Of a DNA stretch of 38,996 nt, positions 26,401 through 33,990 are shown in pieces. Numbering within the stretch: the first letter of the stretch is position 1; each line of letters starts with the position of its first letter. The notes beneath the pieces are model-generated. The model had not been told where the DNA came from. It ran no database searches and saw nothing but the letters and a program-made list of their open reading frames with translations. The stretch covers positions 1 to 38,996 of the forward strand of contig CAILCX010000168.1 in assembly GCA_903832775.1 (NCBI GenBank). The letters are read 5' to 3'. This stretch comes from an uncultured Methylobacter sp. (GTDB lineage: Bacteria > Pseudomonadota > Gammaproteobacteria > Methylococcales > Methylomonadaceae). Made by a program: the position numbers and the translations under genes.

Positions 26401-27195
26401 CTAAACCAAATAAACATCATATCGCAACAATTTACCTTGAAAGCTTTGGCTAGGTTTCCCCCCTAAAGGTTCCGCATAATCAGGACTTTTTACCACGACG
26501 CGTTTTCCGGCAACGGCAAAAGCAGCCTCAAAAAGCAGTTCTTTATCCTGATCATCGCCAAGCAAATCGCGCAATACCATCATTGATTTTTTGGGCAATG
26601 CTGATTTTTTGCGTTTGGGCGGAAACATGGGATCAAGGTAAATGCAATCGGGCCGGGGTTCTAAATTGGCCAGTAAATCTATGGCATTGCCCTGAAGTAA
26701 CTGTGGTGGTTTAAGATTGAGTCGTTGCATCCAATCCAGTTGCGCCAATCGGGTAAAACCGTCTGACAGTAATTCCGCCATAACCGGAGAGCGTTCGATG
26801 CAGGTTAGTTCATAACCCATGCGAAAGATGTGCAGACTATCCTGACCCCAACCGGTTGTGGCATCAACAACAGTTCGGGTTCTTCTCCCCAACGCCTGAG
26901 CCAAAGCGCCATCTTTTGGCGCTGGCCAGGAGCGCTGTTCGCCATTGCGTGGTTCTATTTCAACGGTCAAACCGCCTTTTTTAAGTAATTCTCTGTCGAG
27001 CAATTTTAAACAGTTTTCGCGCCAACTTAAGAAAAACTGTTCCTGGGAGTCGATATTAAAGGCTTGATAAAAGGGCACGCCTAATCTTTCCGCAAGTTGC
27101 TGAAACAACAGAATGTCGCCCTGTGCCTGGTAAAGTACGGCCAACTTCCCGGCGTAATCACTCGCGGTTGGGTTGGCTTCAGCGTAACCCAACAT
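26401..27195 (-). CDS. rsmJ: 16S rRNA m2G1516 methyltransferase RsmJ
   Basis: 264 residues. The SAM-binding motif is VVDATTGWGQDSLHIFRMG (approx. 98-116), and the catalytic block PDCIYLDPMFPPKRKKSALPKK follows later, then RDLLGD and VVVKSPDYAEPLGG as in E. coli RsmJ. The enzyme methylates N2 of G1516 in 16S rRNA. The frame's first ATG (27195) lies inside the palindromic element at 27171-27284, so the first 8-10 codons derive from the repeat; no ribosome binding site is visible there. A TTG at about codon 18 is an alternative. It sits inside the suf cluster, between sufU and the Rieske gene. Confidence 0.9.
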   Translation of the reverse strand: MLGYAEANPTASDYAGKLAVLYQAQGDILLFQQLAERLGVPFYQAFNIDSQEQFFLSWRENCLKLLDRELLKKGGLTVEIEPRNGEQRSWPAPKDGALAQALGRRTRTVVDATTGWGQDSLHIFRMGYELTCIERSPVMAELLSDGFTRLAQLDWMQRLNLKPPQLLQGNAIDLLANLEPRPDCIYLDPMFPPKRKKSALPKKSMMVLRDLLGDDQDKELLFEAAFAVAGKRVVVKSPDYAEPLGGKPSQSFQGKLLRYDVYLV

Positions 27196-27284
27196 TTACT
27201 ACTACCAAGTATGTTGGGAGTGTCGAGAATCGACAGAAAATTGATGCGACGGCATCAATGTATTGGGTTACGCTAAAGCTAACC
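27171..27284. repeat. 114-bp multi-branched palindromic element overlapping the rsmJ start
   Basis: Outer inverted arms of 24 bases, 21 of them matching (27171-27194 and 27261-27284), share the core AGCGTAACCCAA (27181-27192 / 27263-27274). Inside lie further perfect inverted repeats: CCCAACAT/ATGTTGGG (27188-27195, 27211-27218), TGTCGA/TCGACA (27221-27226, 27230-27235, loop GAA) and TTGATGC/GCATCAA (27241-27247, 27252-27258, loop GACG). As RNA or single-stranded DNA it would fold like a cloverleaf. The AGCGTAACCCAA motif looks like a dispersed MITE/REP-type element; I cannot check copy number. Confidence 0.75.
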
Positions 27285-27310
27285 GAACCAGCATTATTCT
27301 TAATGAGCAT

Positions 27311-27763
27311 TTACTCGGTTGAAATGGATTGCTGTTCGTTTTTCAGGGCCGCATCCAGTGTATGCCAAGCCAGGGTCGCACATTTAACCCGCGCCGGATA
27401 TTCACGCACGCCAGCCAATACTGCCAGCTTGCCGACCGCTGCAAGATTGATTTGTTCATCTTTTCCAGTAGTCATTTCATGGAACTGTTTGAACAACTCA
27501 TTGGCTTCCTGTTCAGTTTTGCCCTTGACTATTTCGGTCATTAACGAAACTGAAGCGGTCGAAATAGCGCAACCCGACCCTTGAAAGCAGGCGTCAGTAA
27601 TTAAATCGCCGTCCATTTGCAAGTATAAGGTCAGCCGGTCACCGCACAGAGGATTAAAACCTTCCACTTTTCGGTCAGCATTCTCCATTACCCGAAAATT
27701 GCGCGGATTACGATTATGGTCAAAAATGACCTCTTGGTAGAGATCGCGTAAATCATCAAACAT
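27311..27763 (-). CDS. sufU: SufU-type Fe-S assembly sulfur carrier
   Basis: 150 residues of the IscU/NifU N-terminal fold. Zinc/thiol ligands are C40 and D42 (PLCGDR), C65 (GSGCAIS) and C128 (VKCATLAWHTL). The insertion around 99-118 distinguishes SufU from IscU. In Gram-positive bacteria SufU accepts persulfide from SufS; here it probably has that role since sufE is absent in the window. It overlaps sufS by one base (TAATG at 27763), so the two are translationally coupled. A 115-base palindromic stretch separates it from rsmJ. Confidence 0.92.
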   Translation of the reverse strand: MFDDLRDLYQEVIFDHNRNPRNFRVMENADRKVEGFNPLCGDRLTLYLQMDGDLITDACFQGSGCAISTASVSLMTEIVKGKTEQEANELFKQFHEMTTGKDEQINLAAVGKLAVLAGVREYPARVKCATLAWHTLDAALKNEQQSISTE

Positions 27764-28986
27764 TAGCCAAATACCTCAATCAAAGATTCTATACCGTTCA
27801 TTAAAACATCAATTTCTTCTTTGGTATTATACATTGCAAATGAGGCCCTTGCGGTCGCGGGGACTGCAAAAAAATCCATGACCGGCATTGCGCAATGATG
27901 GCCCGCACGAATCGCAATTCCCAGGCTATCCAGCATGGTACCAATATCATGCGGATGAATTTTATCCAGCACAAAGGATAAAATCGCGCCTTTGTGTTCT
28001 GCCTCACCAATAATTCTTAATCCTTTAATTTTTTTGGCTTTTTCTGTCGCGTAGTCGAGCAGTTTGGCTTCGTAAGCGGAAATATTTACCATGCCTATTT
28101 CGTTGATATAATCGATCGCGGCACCCAAGCCAACGACATCAGCGATACTGGGTGTTCCAGCTTCAAATTTATAGGGCAGTCCATTATATTCGGTGGCTTC
28201 AAAAGTGACTTTACGGATCATATCGCCGCCGCCCTGATACGGAGGCATGGCTTCCAGCAAAGCCTGCTTTCCATAAAGCACGCCTACGCCAGCCGGCGCA
28301 TAAAGTTTATGAGCGGAGAACACATAAAAATCGCAATCCAGATTTTGCACATCCACCACCATGTGCGGAATAGCCTGCGCACCATCCAGCAAGACCGGAA
28401 TACCTTTGTGATGAGCGGCGGCGATGATTTTTTCTACCGGATTAATCGTGCCCAAAGCGTTGGACATATGCACAACGGAAACCAAACGGGTTTTATCGGT
28501 GAGCAGTTTTTCAAATTCAGCGTAAATCAATTCGCCCTGAAGATTGATCGGCGCAACTTTTAAGATAGCCCCAGTTTGTTCGCACAACATTTGCCAGGGC
28601 ACAATATTGGAATGATGCTCCATCGCCGTGATCAAAATCTCGTCACCGGCTTTGATATTGGCTTTGCCAAAAGTCTGCGCGACCAGGTTGATGGCTTCTG
28701 TCGCACCTTTTACAAAGATAATTTCTTTTTCACTGGCTGCATTGATAAAGTCTTTAACTTTGCTACGCGCCGATTCAAACTTATCTGTGGAACGCACGCT
28801 TAAAGTATGCACGCCACGATGTACATTGGCATAATCATGGCTGTATAAATGTACGATGCTGTCAATGACCGCTTGTGGTTTTTGGCAAGTCGCCGCATTA
28901 TCCAGATAAACCAAAGGTTTGTTACGAATTTTTTCTGCCAGGATGGGAAAATCAGCGCGAATTTTTTCTACGGGAAAGTTTGTCAT
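27763..28986 (-). CDS. sufS: Cysteine desulfurase SufS
   Basis: 407 residues from the ATG at 28986 (MTNFPVEKIRADFPILAEK); a frame extends 35 codons further upstream to 29091 but the extension is unrelated to the family. PLP lysine in VFSAHKLYAPAGVG and the catalytic cysteine in AGHHCAMP, near residue 363, are both present, with ATCQKP and EHHSNIVPW near the PLP site. It takes sulfur from cysteine as a persulfide for SufU. In the usual operon it follows sufD directly; here a Uma2-like gene sits between them, so this gene either has its own promoter or depends on transcription across that antisense gene. Confidence 0.96.
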   Translation of the reverse strand: MTNFPVEKIRADFPILAEKIRNKPLVYLDNAATCQKPQAVIDSIVHLYSHDYANVHRGVHTLSVRSTDKFESARSKVKDFINAASEKEIIFVKGATEAINLVAQTFGKANIKAGDEILITAMEHHSNIVPWQMLCEQTGAILKVAPINLQGELIYAEFEKLLTDKTRLVSVVHMSNALGTINPVEKIIAAAHHKGIPVLLDGAQAIPHMVVDVQNLDCDFYVFSAHKLYAPAGVGVLYGKQALLEAMPPYQGGGDMIRKVTFEATEYNGLPYKFEAGTPSIADVVGLGAAIDYINEIGMVNISAYEAKLLDYATEKAKKIKGLRIIGEAEHKGAILSFVLDKIHPHDIGTMLDSLGIAIRAGHHCAMPVMDFFAVPATARASFAMYNTKEEIDVLMNGIESLIEVFG

Positions 28987-29111
28987 ATTTATATCGCCAG
29001 GGGTTGTATATGCCGCAGGACAGACTTGAACTGACTCGGCAAAAGTATAATTTTTCAATAACATTGATTGTTCAGACGCTACATATTTCATATCTGATGC
29101 TTAATAAGAAA

Positions 29112-29678
29112 ATGACTATAACAACAACCAGTGTGCGCAAACATCTGACCGATATTACCGAATGGCAAAAATTGGGTGAAGCCAATATTTTTCCTCCCGG
29201 CAGTCGCCTTGAACTCATCGAAGGAGAAATATTGGAAATGGCACCTATTGGGTCTAATCATGCAGGACATATAAAACGTTTAAACAACTTATTATCAACT
29301 TTGACTTTTGGTAAAGCCATACTCAGCATCAAAGATCCGCTTCGTCTCAGTGATCTATCAGAGCCTGAACCTGACTTTATGCTCTTAAAACCAAACGATG
29401 ATTTTTATAGTAGTCGTCATCCTAATGCCGATGATGTTTTGCTGCTCATCGAGGTCGCTGATAGTTCGCTCTGTTTTGACCAAAATGAAAAGCTTCGGTT
29501 ATATGCGCGTCATAACATCCCTGAATATTGGCTGATGAACCTCAAAGATTGTTGTCTTGAAGTTTACCGCCAACCACACGATGATTGTTTTGGTGAGAAA
29601 ACCACGTTGCGCGTCGGCGATAGCATCACTTTATCTCACTTGAACGGCATTACTATCAATATCTCAGATATTTTATAG
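29112..29678 (+). CDS. Uma2-family (DUF820) endonuclease-like protein, antisense in the suf cluster
   Basis: 188 residues from the ATG at 29112 (MTITTTSVRKHLTDITE); an ATG at 29097 is also possible, and the longer frame from 28875 overlaps sufS antisense and is rejected. The PD-(D/E)XK-type core is visible: EPEPDF (84-89, D88), LLLIEVADSS (110-119, E114) and KLRLYARHNIPEYW (127-140). Uma2/DUF820 proteins are frequent in cyanobacteria and many bacteria; most have unproven roles. The gene is opposite to all suf genes and overlaps the 3' end of sufD tail to tail by 6 bases (29673-29678). It is likely acquired. Confidence 0.82.
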   Translation: MTITTTSVRKHLTDITEWQKLGEANIFPPGSRLELIEGEILEMAPIGSNHAGHIKRLNNLLSTLTFGKAILSIKDPLRLSDLSEPEPDFMLLKPNDDFYSSRHPNADDVLLLIEVADSSLCFDQNEKLRLYARHNIPEYWLMNLKDCCLEVYRQPHDDCFGEKTTLRVGDSITLSHLNGITINISDIL

Positions 29679-30995
29679 CCATTCTTTGTTTACGCCTTCT
29701 TGTGGGAAACGAAGCAAAACTTGCTCTAAAACCTTATCGTGAAAACTTTTAATGTTGATCTTATCGACCATTTCATTGGCAAAGGCAAAGGTCAGCATAT
29801 TACGAGCGGTTTCTTCATTAACGCAACGAGATTGCAAATAGAAAATCGATTTTTCATCCAGTTGCCCAACCGTCACACCATGAGCGCATTTTACGTCATC
29901 GGCATAAATTTCCAACTGAGGTTTGGTATCTGCTTCGGCATCGTTTGATAACAGCAAATTGCGATTATTCATTTGCGAATCGGTCTTTTGGGCGTCTTCA
30001 GCAACAATCACCCGTCCCTGAAATACGCCTCTGGCTCTGTCATCAAGCACACCTTTATAAAGCTCGCGACTGATTCCATGAGGTTTCAAGTGAGTGATAC
30101 GGGTATGGTTATCGATATGCTGGCGCTTGGCACCCAAGTACAAACCATTCAATTCACATTCTGAGGCATGATCCAAATCAACGTGAATATCACAGCGAGC
30201 CAGCAAGCCGCCAAAGGCGAAGTTGTGATGAGTAAAGCGGGAGTCTCTGGCTTGTTTAATATAGCAACCACCAAAATGATAGGCTTTATCAGATTCGCTT
30301 TGCATTTTATGCAGCGTTACATTGGCGTTTTTTTCGACAAAAACCTCAGTGACTGCGGTAGTTAGATAAGCGCAATCTGTACCAATAAACATCTCAATGA
30401 CTTTAATTTCAGCCATTTCTTCGGCAATAATGATATTGCGAGTCGTGGCTATTGCGTCACTATCAGACACAAGATTCAGTAACTGTATCGGTCTATCTAA
30501 AACCAGCTTAGCTGGCACGTGTACAAACAAACCATCGCTAAACCAAGCGGCATTAAAAGCTATAAAACCATGCTCTTTGTGAGGAGCAGCTTTCCCTAAA
30601 TAATTTTCGACTTTATCTGAATGCGATGCTAGTGCCTCAGCCATACTCATCACTAAAACAGCTTCGGGCAAATCAGTTAAAACGGACAGTTCGGCTGAAA
30701 AATGACCATTGACTAAAACGACCGACCAAGCCTCATCCAACTGATGTATTTTTACCCATTCGGCATCTATATAACCGGCAGTTAAAGTCAAGGACGGTGT
30801 GAACAGTTTCTTTTCAATAGCGGAAACATTGGTGTAACGCCATTCCTCTTCGCGTGGTGAGGGAAAACCCTGCGCTGAAAACTGTTCCAAAGCTTCGCGT
30901 CTTAACTGTTGCAACCAGGGCAGAGATTGGCCGGGTAAGCTTGAAGCAATCGTTTGATATTCAGCCGCGTAACGGCTTGCTGTTGCCGTAGTCAT
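29673..30995 (-). CDS. sufD: Fe-S cluster assembly protein SufD
   Basis: 440 residues (E. coli 423). N-terminal helical region with WLQQLRREALEQF, then the right-handed beta-helix core, with LKPHGISRELYKGVLDDRARGVFQGRV (described by position, about 300-326) and the C-terminal QLEIYADDVKCAHGVTVGQL and LQSRCVNEETAR (typical SufB/D C-terminal block). SufD pairs with SufB to form the SufBC2D scaffold that builds [4Fe-4S] clusters and helps iron acquisition. It starts immediately after sufC (TAA at 30996-30998 then ATG at 30995). Its stop is overlapped by the antisense Uma2 gene. Confidence 0.95.
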   Translation of the reverse strand: MTTATASRYAAEYQTIASSLPGQSLPWLQQLRREALEQFSAQGFPSPREEEWRYTNVSAIEKKLFTPSLTLTAGYIDAEWVKIHQLDEAWSVVLVNGHFSAELSVLTDLPEAVLVMSMAEALASHSDKVENYLGKAAPHKEHGFIAFNAAWFSDGLFVHVPAKLVLDRPIQLLNLVSDSDAIATTRNIIIAEEMAEIKVIEMFIGTDCAYLTTAVTEVFVEKNANVTLHKMQSESDKAYHFGGCYIKQARDSRFTHHNFAFGGLLARCDIHVDLDHASECELNGLYLGAKRQHIDNHTRITHLKPHGISRELYKGVLDDRARGVFQGRVIVAEDAQKTDSQMNNRNLLLSNDAEADTKPQLEIYADDVKCAHGVTVGQLDEKSIFYLQSRCVNEETARNMLTFAFANEMVDKINIKSFHDKVLEQVLLRFPQEGVNKEWL

Positions 30996-31751
30996 TTATG
31001 CCGCCGCCTGGTCAACTTCAACCCAACTGTAACCTTTTTCTTCCAGCTCCAAAGCGAGTTCCGCGCCGCCAGATTTAACAATTTGGCCGTGTGCCAAAAC
31101 GTGGACAAAATCAGGTTTGATATAGTCCAGCAAGCGCTGGTAATGCGTCACCATCACAAACGAACGATCAGCTGAACGCAAGGAATTAACGCCTTCCGAG
31201 ACAATTTTTAACGCATCTATATCTAGACCGGAATCGGTTTCATCCATAATGCAAAGCTTGGGTTCCAAAATGGCCATTTGCAGGATTTCATTACGTTTCT
31301 TTTCGCCACCTGAAAAACCTTCATTGACCGCACGGTAAAGAAATTTTTCATCCATTTCCAGTAAGCGCACTTTATCTTTAACCAGCGTTAAAAAATCCAT
31401 CGCATCCACTTCAGATTGCCCCTGATGTTTGCGTATAGAGTTAAGCGCCGCTTTCAACAAATAAATATTGCTGACGCCGGGGATTTCCACCGGATATTGA
31501 AACGCCAAGAAAACGCCCTCACGAGCTCTGATTTCTGGTGCCATGTCCAGCAAATCTTTACCTTGATAAGTAACCGATCCACCGGTTACCGTATAACCGC
31601 TTTTGCCAGACAAGATGTGAGACAAAGTGCTTTTACCCGAACCGTTTGGCCCCATGATGGCGTGGATTTCGCCGGGTTTAATCTCAAGGTTGATGCCTTT
31701 AAGAATGGCTTTGTCGCCAACGCTGACATGAAGATCTTTTATCTGGAGCAT
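30996..31751 (-). CDS. sufC: Fe-S assembly ATPase SufC
   Basis: 251 residues. ABC ATPase motifs: Walker A GPNGSGKST (35-43), signature FSGGEKKRNEILQMA (145-159) and Walker B LCIMDETDSGLD (about 166-177), with the H-loop in VMVTHYQRLLDY. SufC powers conformational change of SufB-SufD at the inner face of the cytoplasm; the complex is soluble, not a transporter. It is 88 bases after sufB and abuts sufD, as is usual. Confidence 0.97.
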   Translation of the reverse strand: MLQIKDLHVSVGDKAILKGINLEIKPGEIHAIMGPNGSGKSTLSHILSGKSGYTVTGGSVTYQGKDLLDMAPEIRAREGVFLAFQYPVEIPGVSNIYLLKAALNSIRKHQGQSEVDAMDFLTLVKDKVRLLEMDEKFLYRAVNEGFSGGEKKRNEILQMAILEPKLCIMDETDSGLDIDALKIVSEGVNSLRSADRSFVMVTHYQRLLDYIKPDFVHVLAHGQIVKSGGAELALELEEKGYSWVEVDQAAA

Positions 31752-31839
31752 TTTTTTACCTGAATATATTTTTCAAAACTATTATTAGCTATTCCGACCG
31801 GAATGAACCATTCAAAATTGCAGCAATTAAATTGGCGAT

Positions 31840-33288
31840 TTAGCCAACTGAGCCTTCCAGACTGAGTCCCAACAACGCCTGCGCTTCAACAGCAAACTCC
31901 ATCGGTAATTCTCTGAACACTTCTTTACAGAAACCATTGACGATCATCGACACCGCGTCTTCGGCCGAAAGTCCGCGTTGCTGGCAAAAAAATAATTGAT
32001 CTTCGCTGATTTTGGAGGTGGTCGCTTCATGCTCGACCTGTGCAGAAGGTTGCTTGACCTCAATATACGGGAATGTATGCGCACCACATTTATCACCGAC
32101 CAGCAAAGAGTCGCACTGGGTATAGTTGCGGGCATTTTCAGCGCTTTTTAATACTTTGACCAAACCTCGATAAGTATTCTGGGCGCGCCCTGCTGAAATA
32201 CCTTTGGAGATAATGGTGCTGCTGGTATTTTTACCGATATGGATCATCTTGGTACCGGTATCAGCTTGCTGGTAATTATTGGTCAATGCCACTGAATAAA
32301 ACTCACCGGTAGAATTATCGCCGGTTAAAACACAACTTGGATATTTCCAGGTAATTGCCGAACCAGTTTCCACTTGCGTCCAGGACACTTTGGAATTCTC
32401 GCCGCGACAATCGGCACGTTTGGTAACAAAATTGTAAATGCCACCCAAGCCGTTTTTGTCACCGGGATACCAGTTTTGCACAGTAGAGTATTTGATAACA
32501 GCATCTTTCATTGCGACTAGTTCAACCACCGCTGCATGTAACTGGTTTTCATCACGCATCGGCGCTGTGCAACCTTCCAGATAACTGACATGGCTGCCTT
32601 CATCGGCAATAATCAAGGTGCGTTCAAACTGCCCCGTATTTGCCGCATTGATTCTGAAATAAGTCGATAATTCCATCGGGCACCTTACGCCTTTGGGAAT
32701 ATAGACAAACGAACCATCGGTAAATACAGCAGCATTTAAAGCAGCAAAATAATTGTCCGTGTGTGGTACAACTGAACCCAAATATTGTTTAATTAAGTCC
32801 GGGTGTTCCCGCAAGGCTTCTGAAATCGGACAAAAAATAACGCCAGCGTCTTTAAGCTTGCCTTTAAAGGTTGTTGCAACCGACACGCTATCAAAAACCG
32901 CATCGACCGCCACACCGGCCAAGCGTTCCTGTTCGTCCAAAGGAATGCCCAATTTTTTATAGGCTTCCAGGATTTGCGGATCAATCTCGTCCAAACTTTT
33001 GGGACCGTCTTCTTTACGTTTAGGCGCTGAGTAATAACTGATCGCTTGGTAATCGATAGGCTCAAAGTTAACAAAAGCCCATTCAGGTGATTTCATGGTT
33101 TGCCAATGACGAAAAGCTTTGAGCCGATATTCCAGCATAAACTCGGGTTCATTCTTAATCTTAGACAATCGATGAATAACCGCTTCATCCAATCCCGGAG
33201 GGAAAGTATCGGTTTCCAGTTCAGTCACAAAACCTTGTTTGTAGTCCTGGCTGATCAGATTGTTAATTTCTTGTGCGCTTGCTGACAT
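31840..33288 (-). CDS. sufB: Fe-S cluster assembly protein SufB
   Basis: 482 residues, normal length. It opens with [18 protein letters not shown]. Family blocks include [30 protein letters not shown], the beta-helix core with [21 protein letters not shown], and [22 protein letters not shown], which carries conserved cysteines. It is the main scaffold subunit that binds the nascent cluster. A GAGAG ribosome binding site lies 6 bases ahead of the ATG. First structural gene of the suf operon, behind the regulator and a ~107-base repeat-containing gap. Confidence 0.97.
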   Translation of the reverse strand: MSASAQEINNLISQDYKQGFVTELETDTFPPGLDEAVIHRLSKIKNEPEFMLEYRLKAFRHWQTMKSPEWAFVNFEPIDYQAISYYSAPKRKEDGPKSLDEIDPQILEAYKKLGIPLDEQERLAGVAVDAVFDSVSVATTFKGKLKDAGVIFCPISEALREHPDLIKQYLGSVVPHTDNYFAALNAAVFTDGSFVYIPKGVRCPMELSTYFRINAANTGQFERTLIIADEGSHVSYLEGCTAPMRDENQLHAAVVELVAMKDAVIKYSTVQNWYPGDKNGLGGIYNFVTKRADCRGENSKVSWTQVETGSAITWKYPSCVLTGDNSTGEFYSVALTNNYQQADTGTKMIHIGKNTSSTIISKGISAGRAQNTYRGLVKVLKSAENARNYTQCDSLLVGDKCGAHTFPYIEVKQPSAQVEHEATTSKISEDQLFFCQQRGLSAEDAVSMIVNGFCKEVFRELPMEFAVEAQALLGLSLEGSVG

Positions 33289-33300
33289 TAAAGCTCTCTT

Positions 33301-33396
33301 AATTACAAGGATATTTGGTATGCAGAAAATGCAGGAACCATTTTCTGCGAATTACAGGGATGTAATGAAGGTAAAAAACGCAGGAGCATTTTTACC
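33301..33396. repeat. Two tandem ~49-base repeat units, each a hairpin, between regulator and sufB
   Basis: Units start AATTACAAGG (33301) and AATTACAGGG (33350), so the period is 49 bases. Each contains a hairpin: GCAGAAAATG (33322-33331) with CATTTTCTGC (33339-33348), loop CAGGAAC; and GGTAAAAA (33370-33377) with TTTTTACC (33389-33396), loop ACGCAGGAGCA. The loops share GCAGGA, the stems differ, so stem pairing is preserved while sequence changes. The second stem's last base is the regulator stop region. This could attenuate or process the regulator-sufB message. Confidence 0.6.
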
Positions 33397-33842
33397 TATC
33401 TATATAAACTGGCGACCGGGATTAAGACTTCTTCCGGCACAGCAGGTCTGACTAAGTCGGCCAACGTTACCGACTCTAATGCGTTATGAATGGTCTTATT
33501 AATCAAGCTCCAGTTTCCACGAATATCACAACCTGAAGCTTGCTCGCAACCCTGCTGGGAAATGCTACACTCAGTCAGCGCAATCGGTCCTTCCAACGCA
33601 CTGATAATGGTTGCCACGCTGATTTGTTCAGGTGGTTTTGATAAAACATAACCACCTTTGGCGCCACGTGTGGAAATTACCACCTCAGCATTAACCAGTA
33701 ATTTAAGAATTTTACTGACTGTTGGCAAAGCGATACCTGTTACAGAAGCTATTTCCATAGAGGCATGAACTTCAATTTTATTTTTAGCCATAAAACTTAA
33801 AATGACTGTTGCGTAATCAGTTAATTTACTTAACCGTAACAT
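33396..33842 (-). CDS. Rrf2/IscR-type SUF operon regulator
   Basis: 148 residues from the ATG at 33842, which has GGAG 10 bases upstream. Winged helix-turn-helix N-terminus (MLRLSKLTDYATVILSFM, then IASVTGIALPTVSKILKLL, 31-49), a wing with GAKGGYVLSK (60-69) and a cluster-binding loop with C92, C99 and C105 (LTECSISQQGCEQASGCDIRGNW). IscR of E. coli uses C92, C98, C104 and H107; the cysteine pattern here is nearly the same. It senses Fe-S status and should repress its own operon when the cluster is bound. Preceded by an overlapping promoter/operator (33871-33899). Often annotated 'SUF system Fe-S cluster assembly regulator'. Confidence 0.92.
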   Translation of the reverse strand: MLRLSKLTDYATVILSFMAKNKIEVHASMEIASVTGIALPTVSKILKLLVNAEVVISTRGAKGGYVLSKPPEQISVATIISALEGPIALTECSISQQGCEQASGCDIRGNWSLINKTIHNALESVTLADLVRPAVPEEVLIPVASLYR

Positions 33843-33864
33843 AAGACAGTGCTCCAATTAATTC

Positions 33865-33899
33865 AGGACTATTTTAGTCCTATTTAAAGCCGGAGTAAA
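33865..33899 (-). promoter_or_regulatory. suf regulator promoter overlapping an IscR type-1-like operator
   Basis: On the minus strand a -35 TTTACT (plus 33894-33899) and a -10 TAAAAT (plus 33871-33876) are 17 bases apart. The -10 lies inside a perfect palindrome AGGACTA-AAA-TAGTCCT (33865-33881). Its centre GACTAAAATAGTC fits the core of E. coli type-1 IscR sites, GACTRWWWYAGTC, at every position. Repressor bound there would block RNA polymerase, matching autoregulation of iscR. Confidence 0.8.
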
Positions 33900-33921
33900 G
33901 GAAGTGGTTATTATTGAGGTG

Positions 33922-33962
33922 AATTAGTTTTAATTTTGATCTGATTAAAACTAATTTTTTTA
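33922..33962. other. Perfect 13-bp stem-loop with plus-strand U-tract between mutS and the suf regulator
   Basis: AATTAGTTTTAAT (33922-33934) and ATTAAAACTAATT (33944-33956), loop TTTGATCTG, with plus-strand T run to 33962. In the plus direction it looks like a terminator, although no plus-strand gene precedes it; in the minus direction it follows mutS without a T run. It may end mutS transcripts or block antisense transcription into mutS. Confidence 0.5.
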
Positions 33963-33990
33963 AAGATGGTATTAATTATTTTACTCAAAT

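Noticed and set aside
28987-29091. 35-codon N-terminal extension of SufS
   Set aside because: The extension resembles no SufS; the protein starting MTNFPVEKIRADFPI has the usual length and start.
28875-29111. Upstream extension of the Uma2 frame by 79 codons
   Set aside because: The extension lies antisense to sufS and its translation is unrelated to Uma2; the start at 29112 gives a full-length domain.
33370-33396. Second hairpin of the 49-base repeat as a simple rho-independent terminator of the suf regulator
   Set aside because: It has the stem but no following T run in the minus direction, so read-through into sufB is likely; listed as repeat instead.
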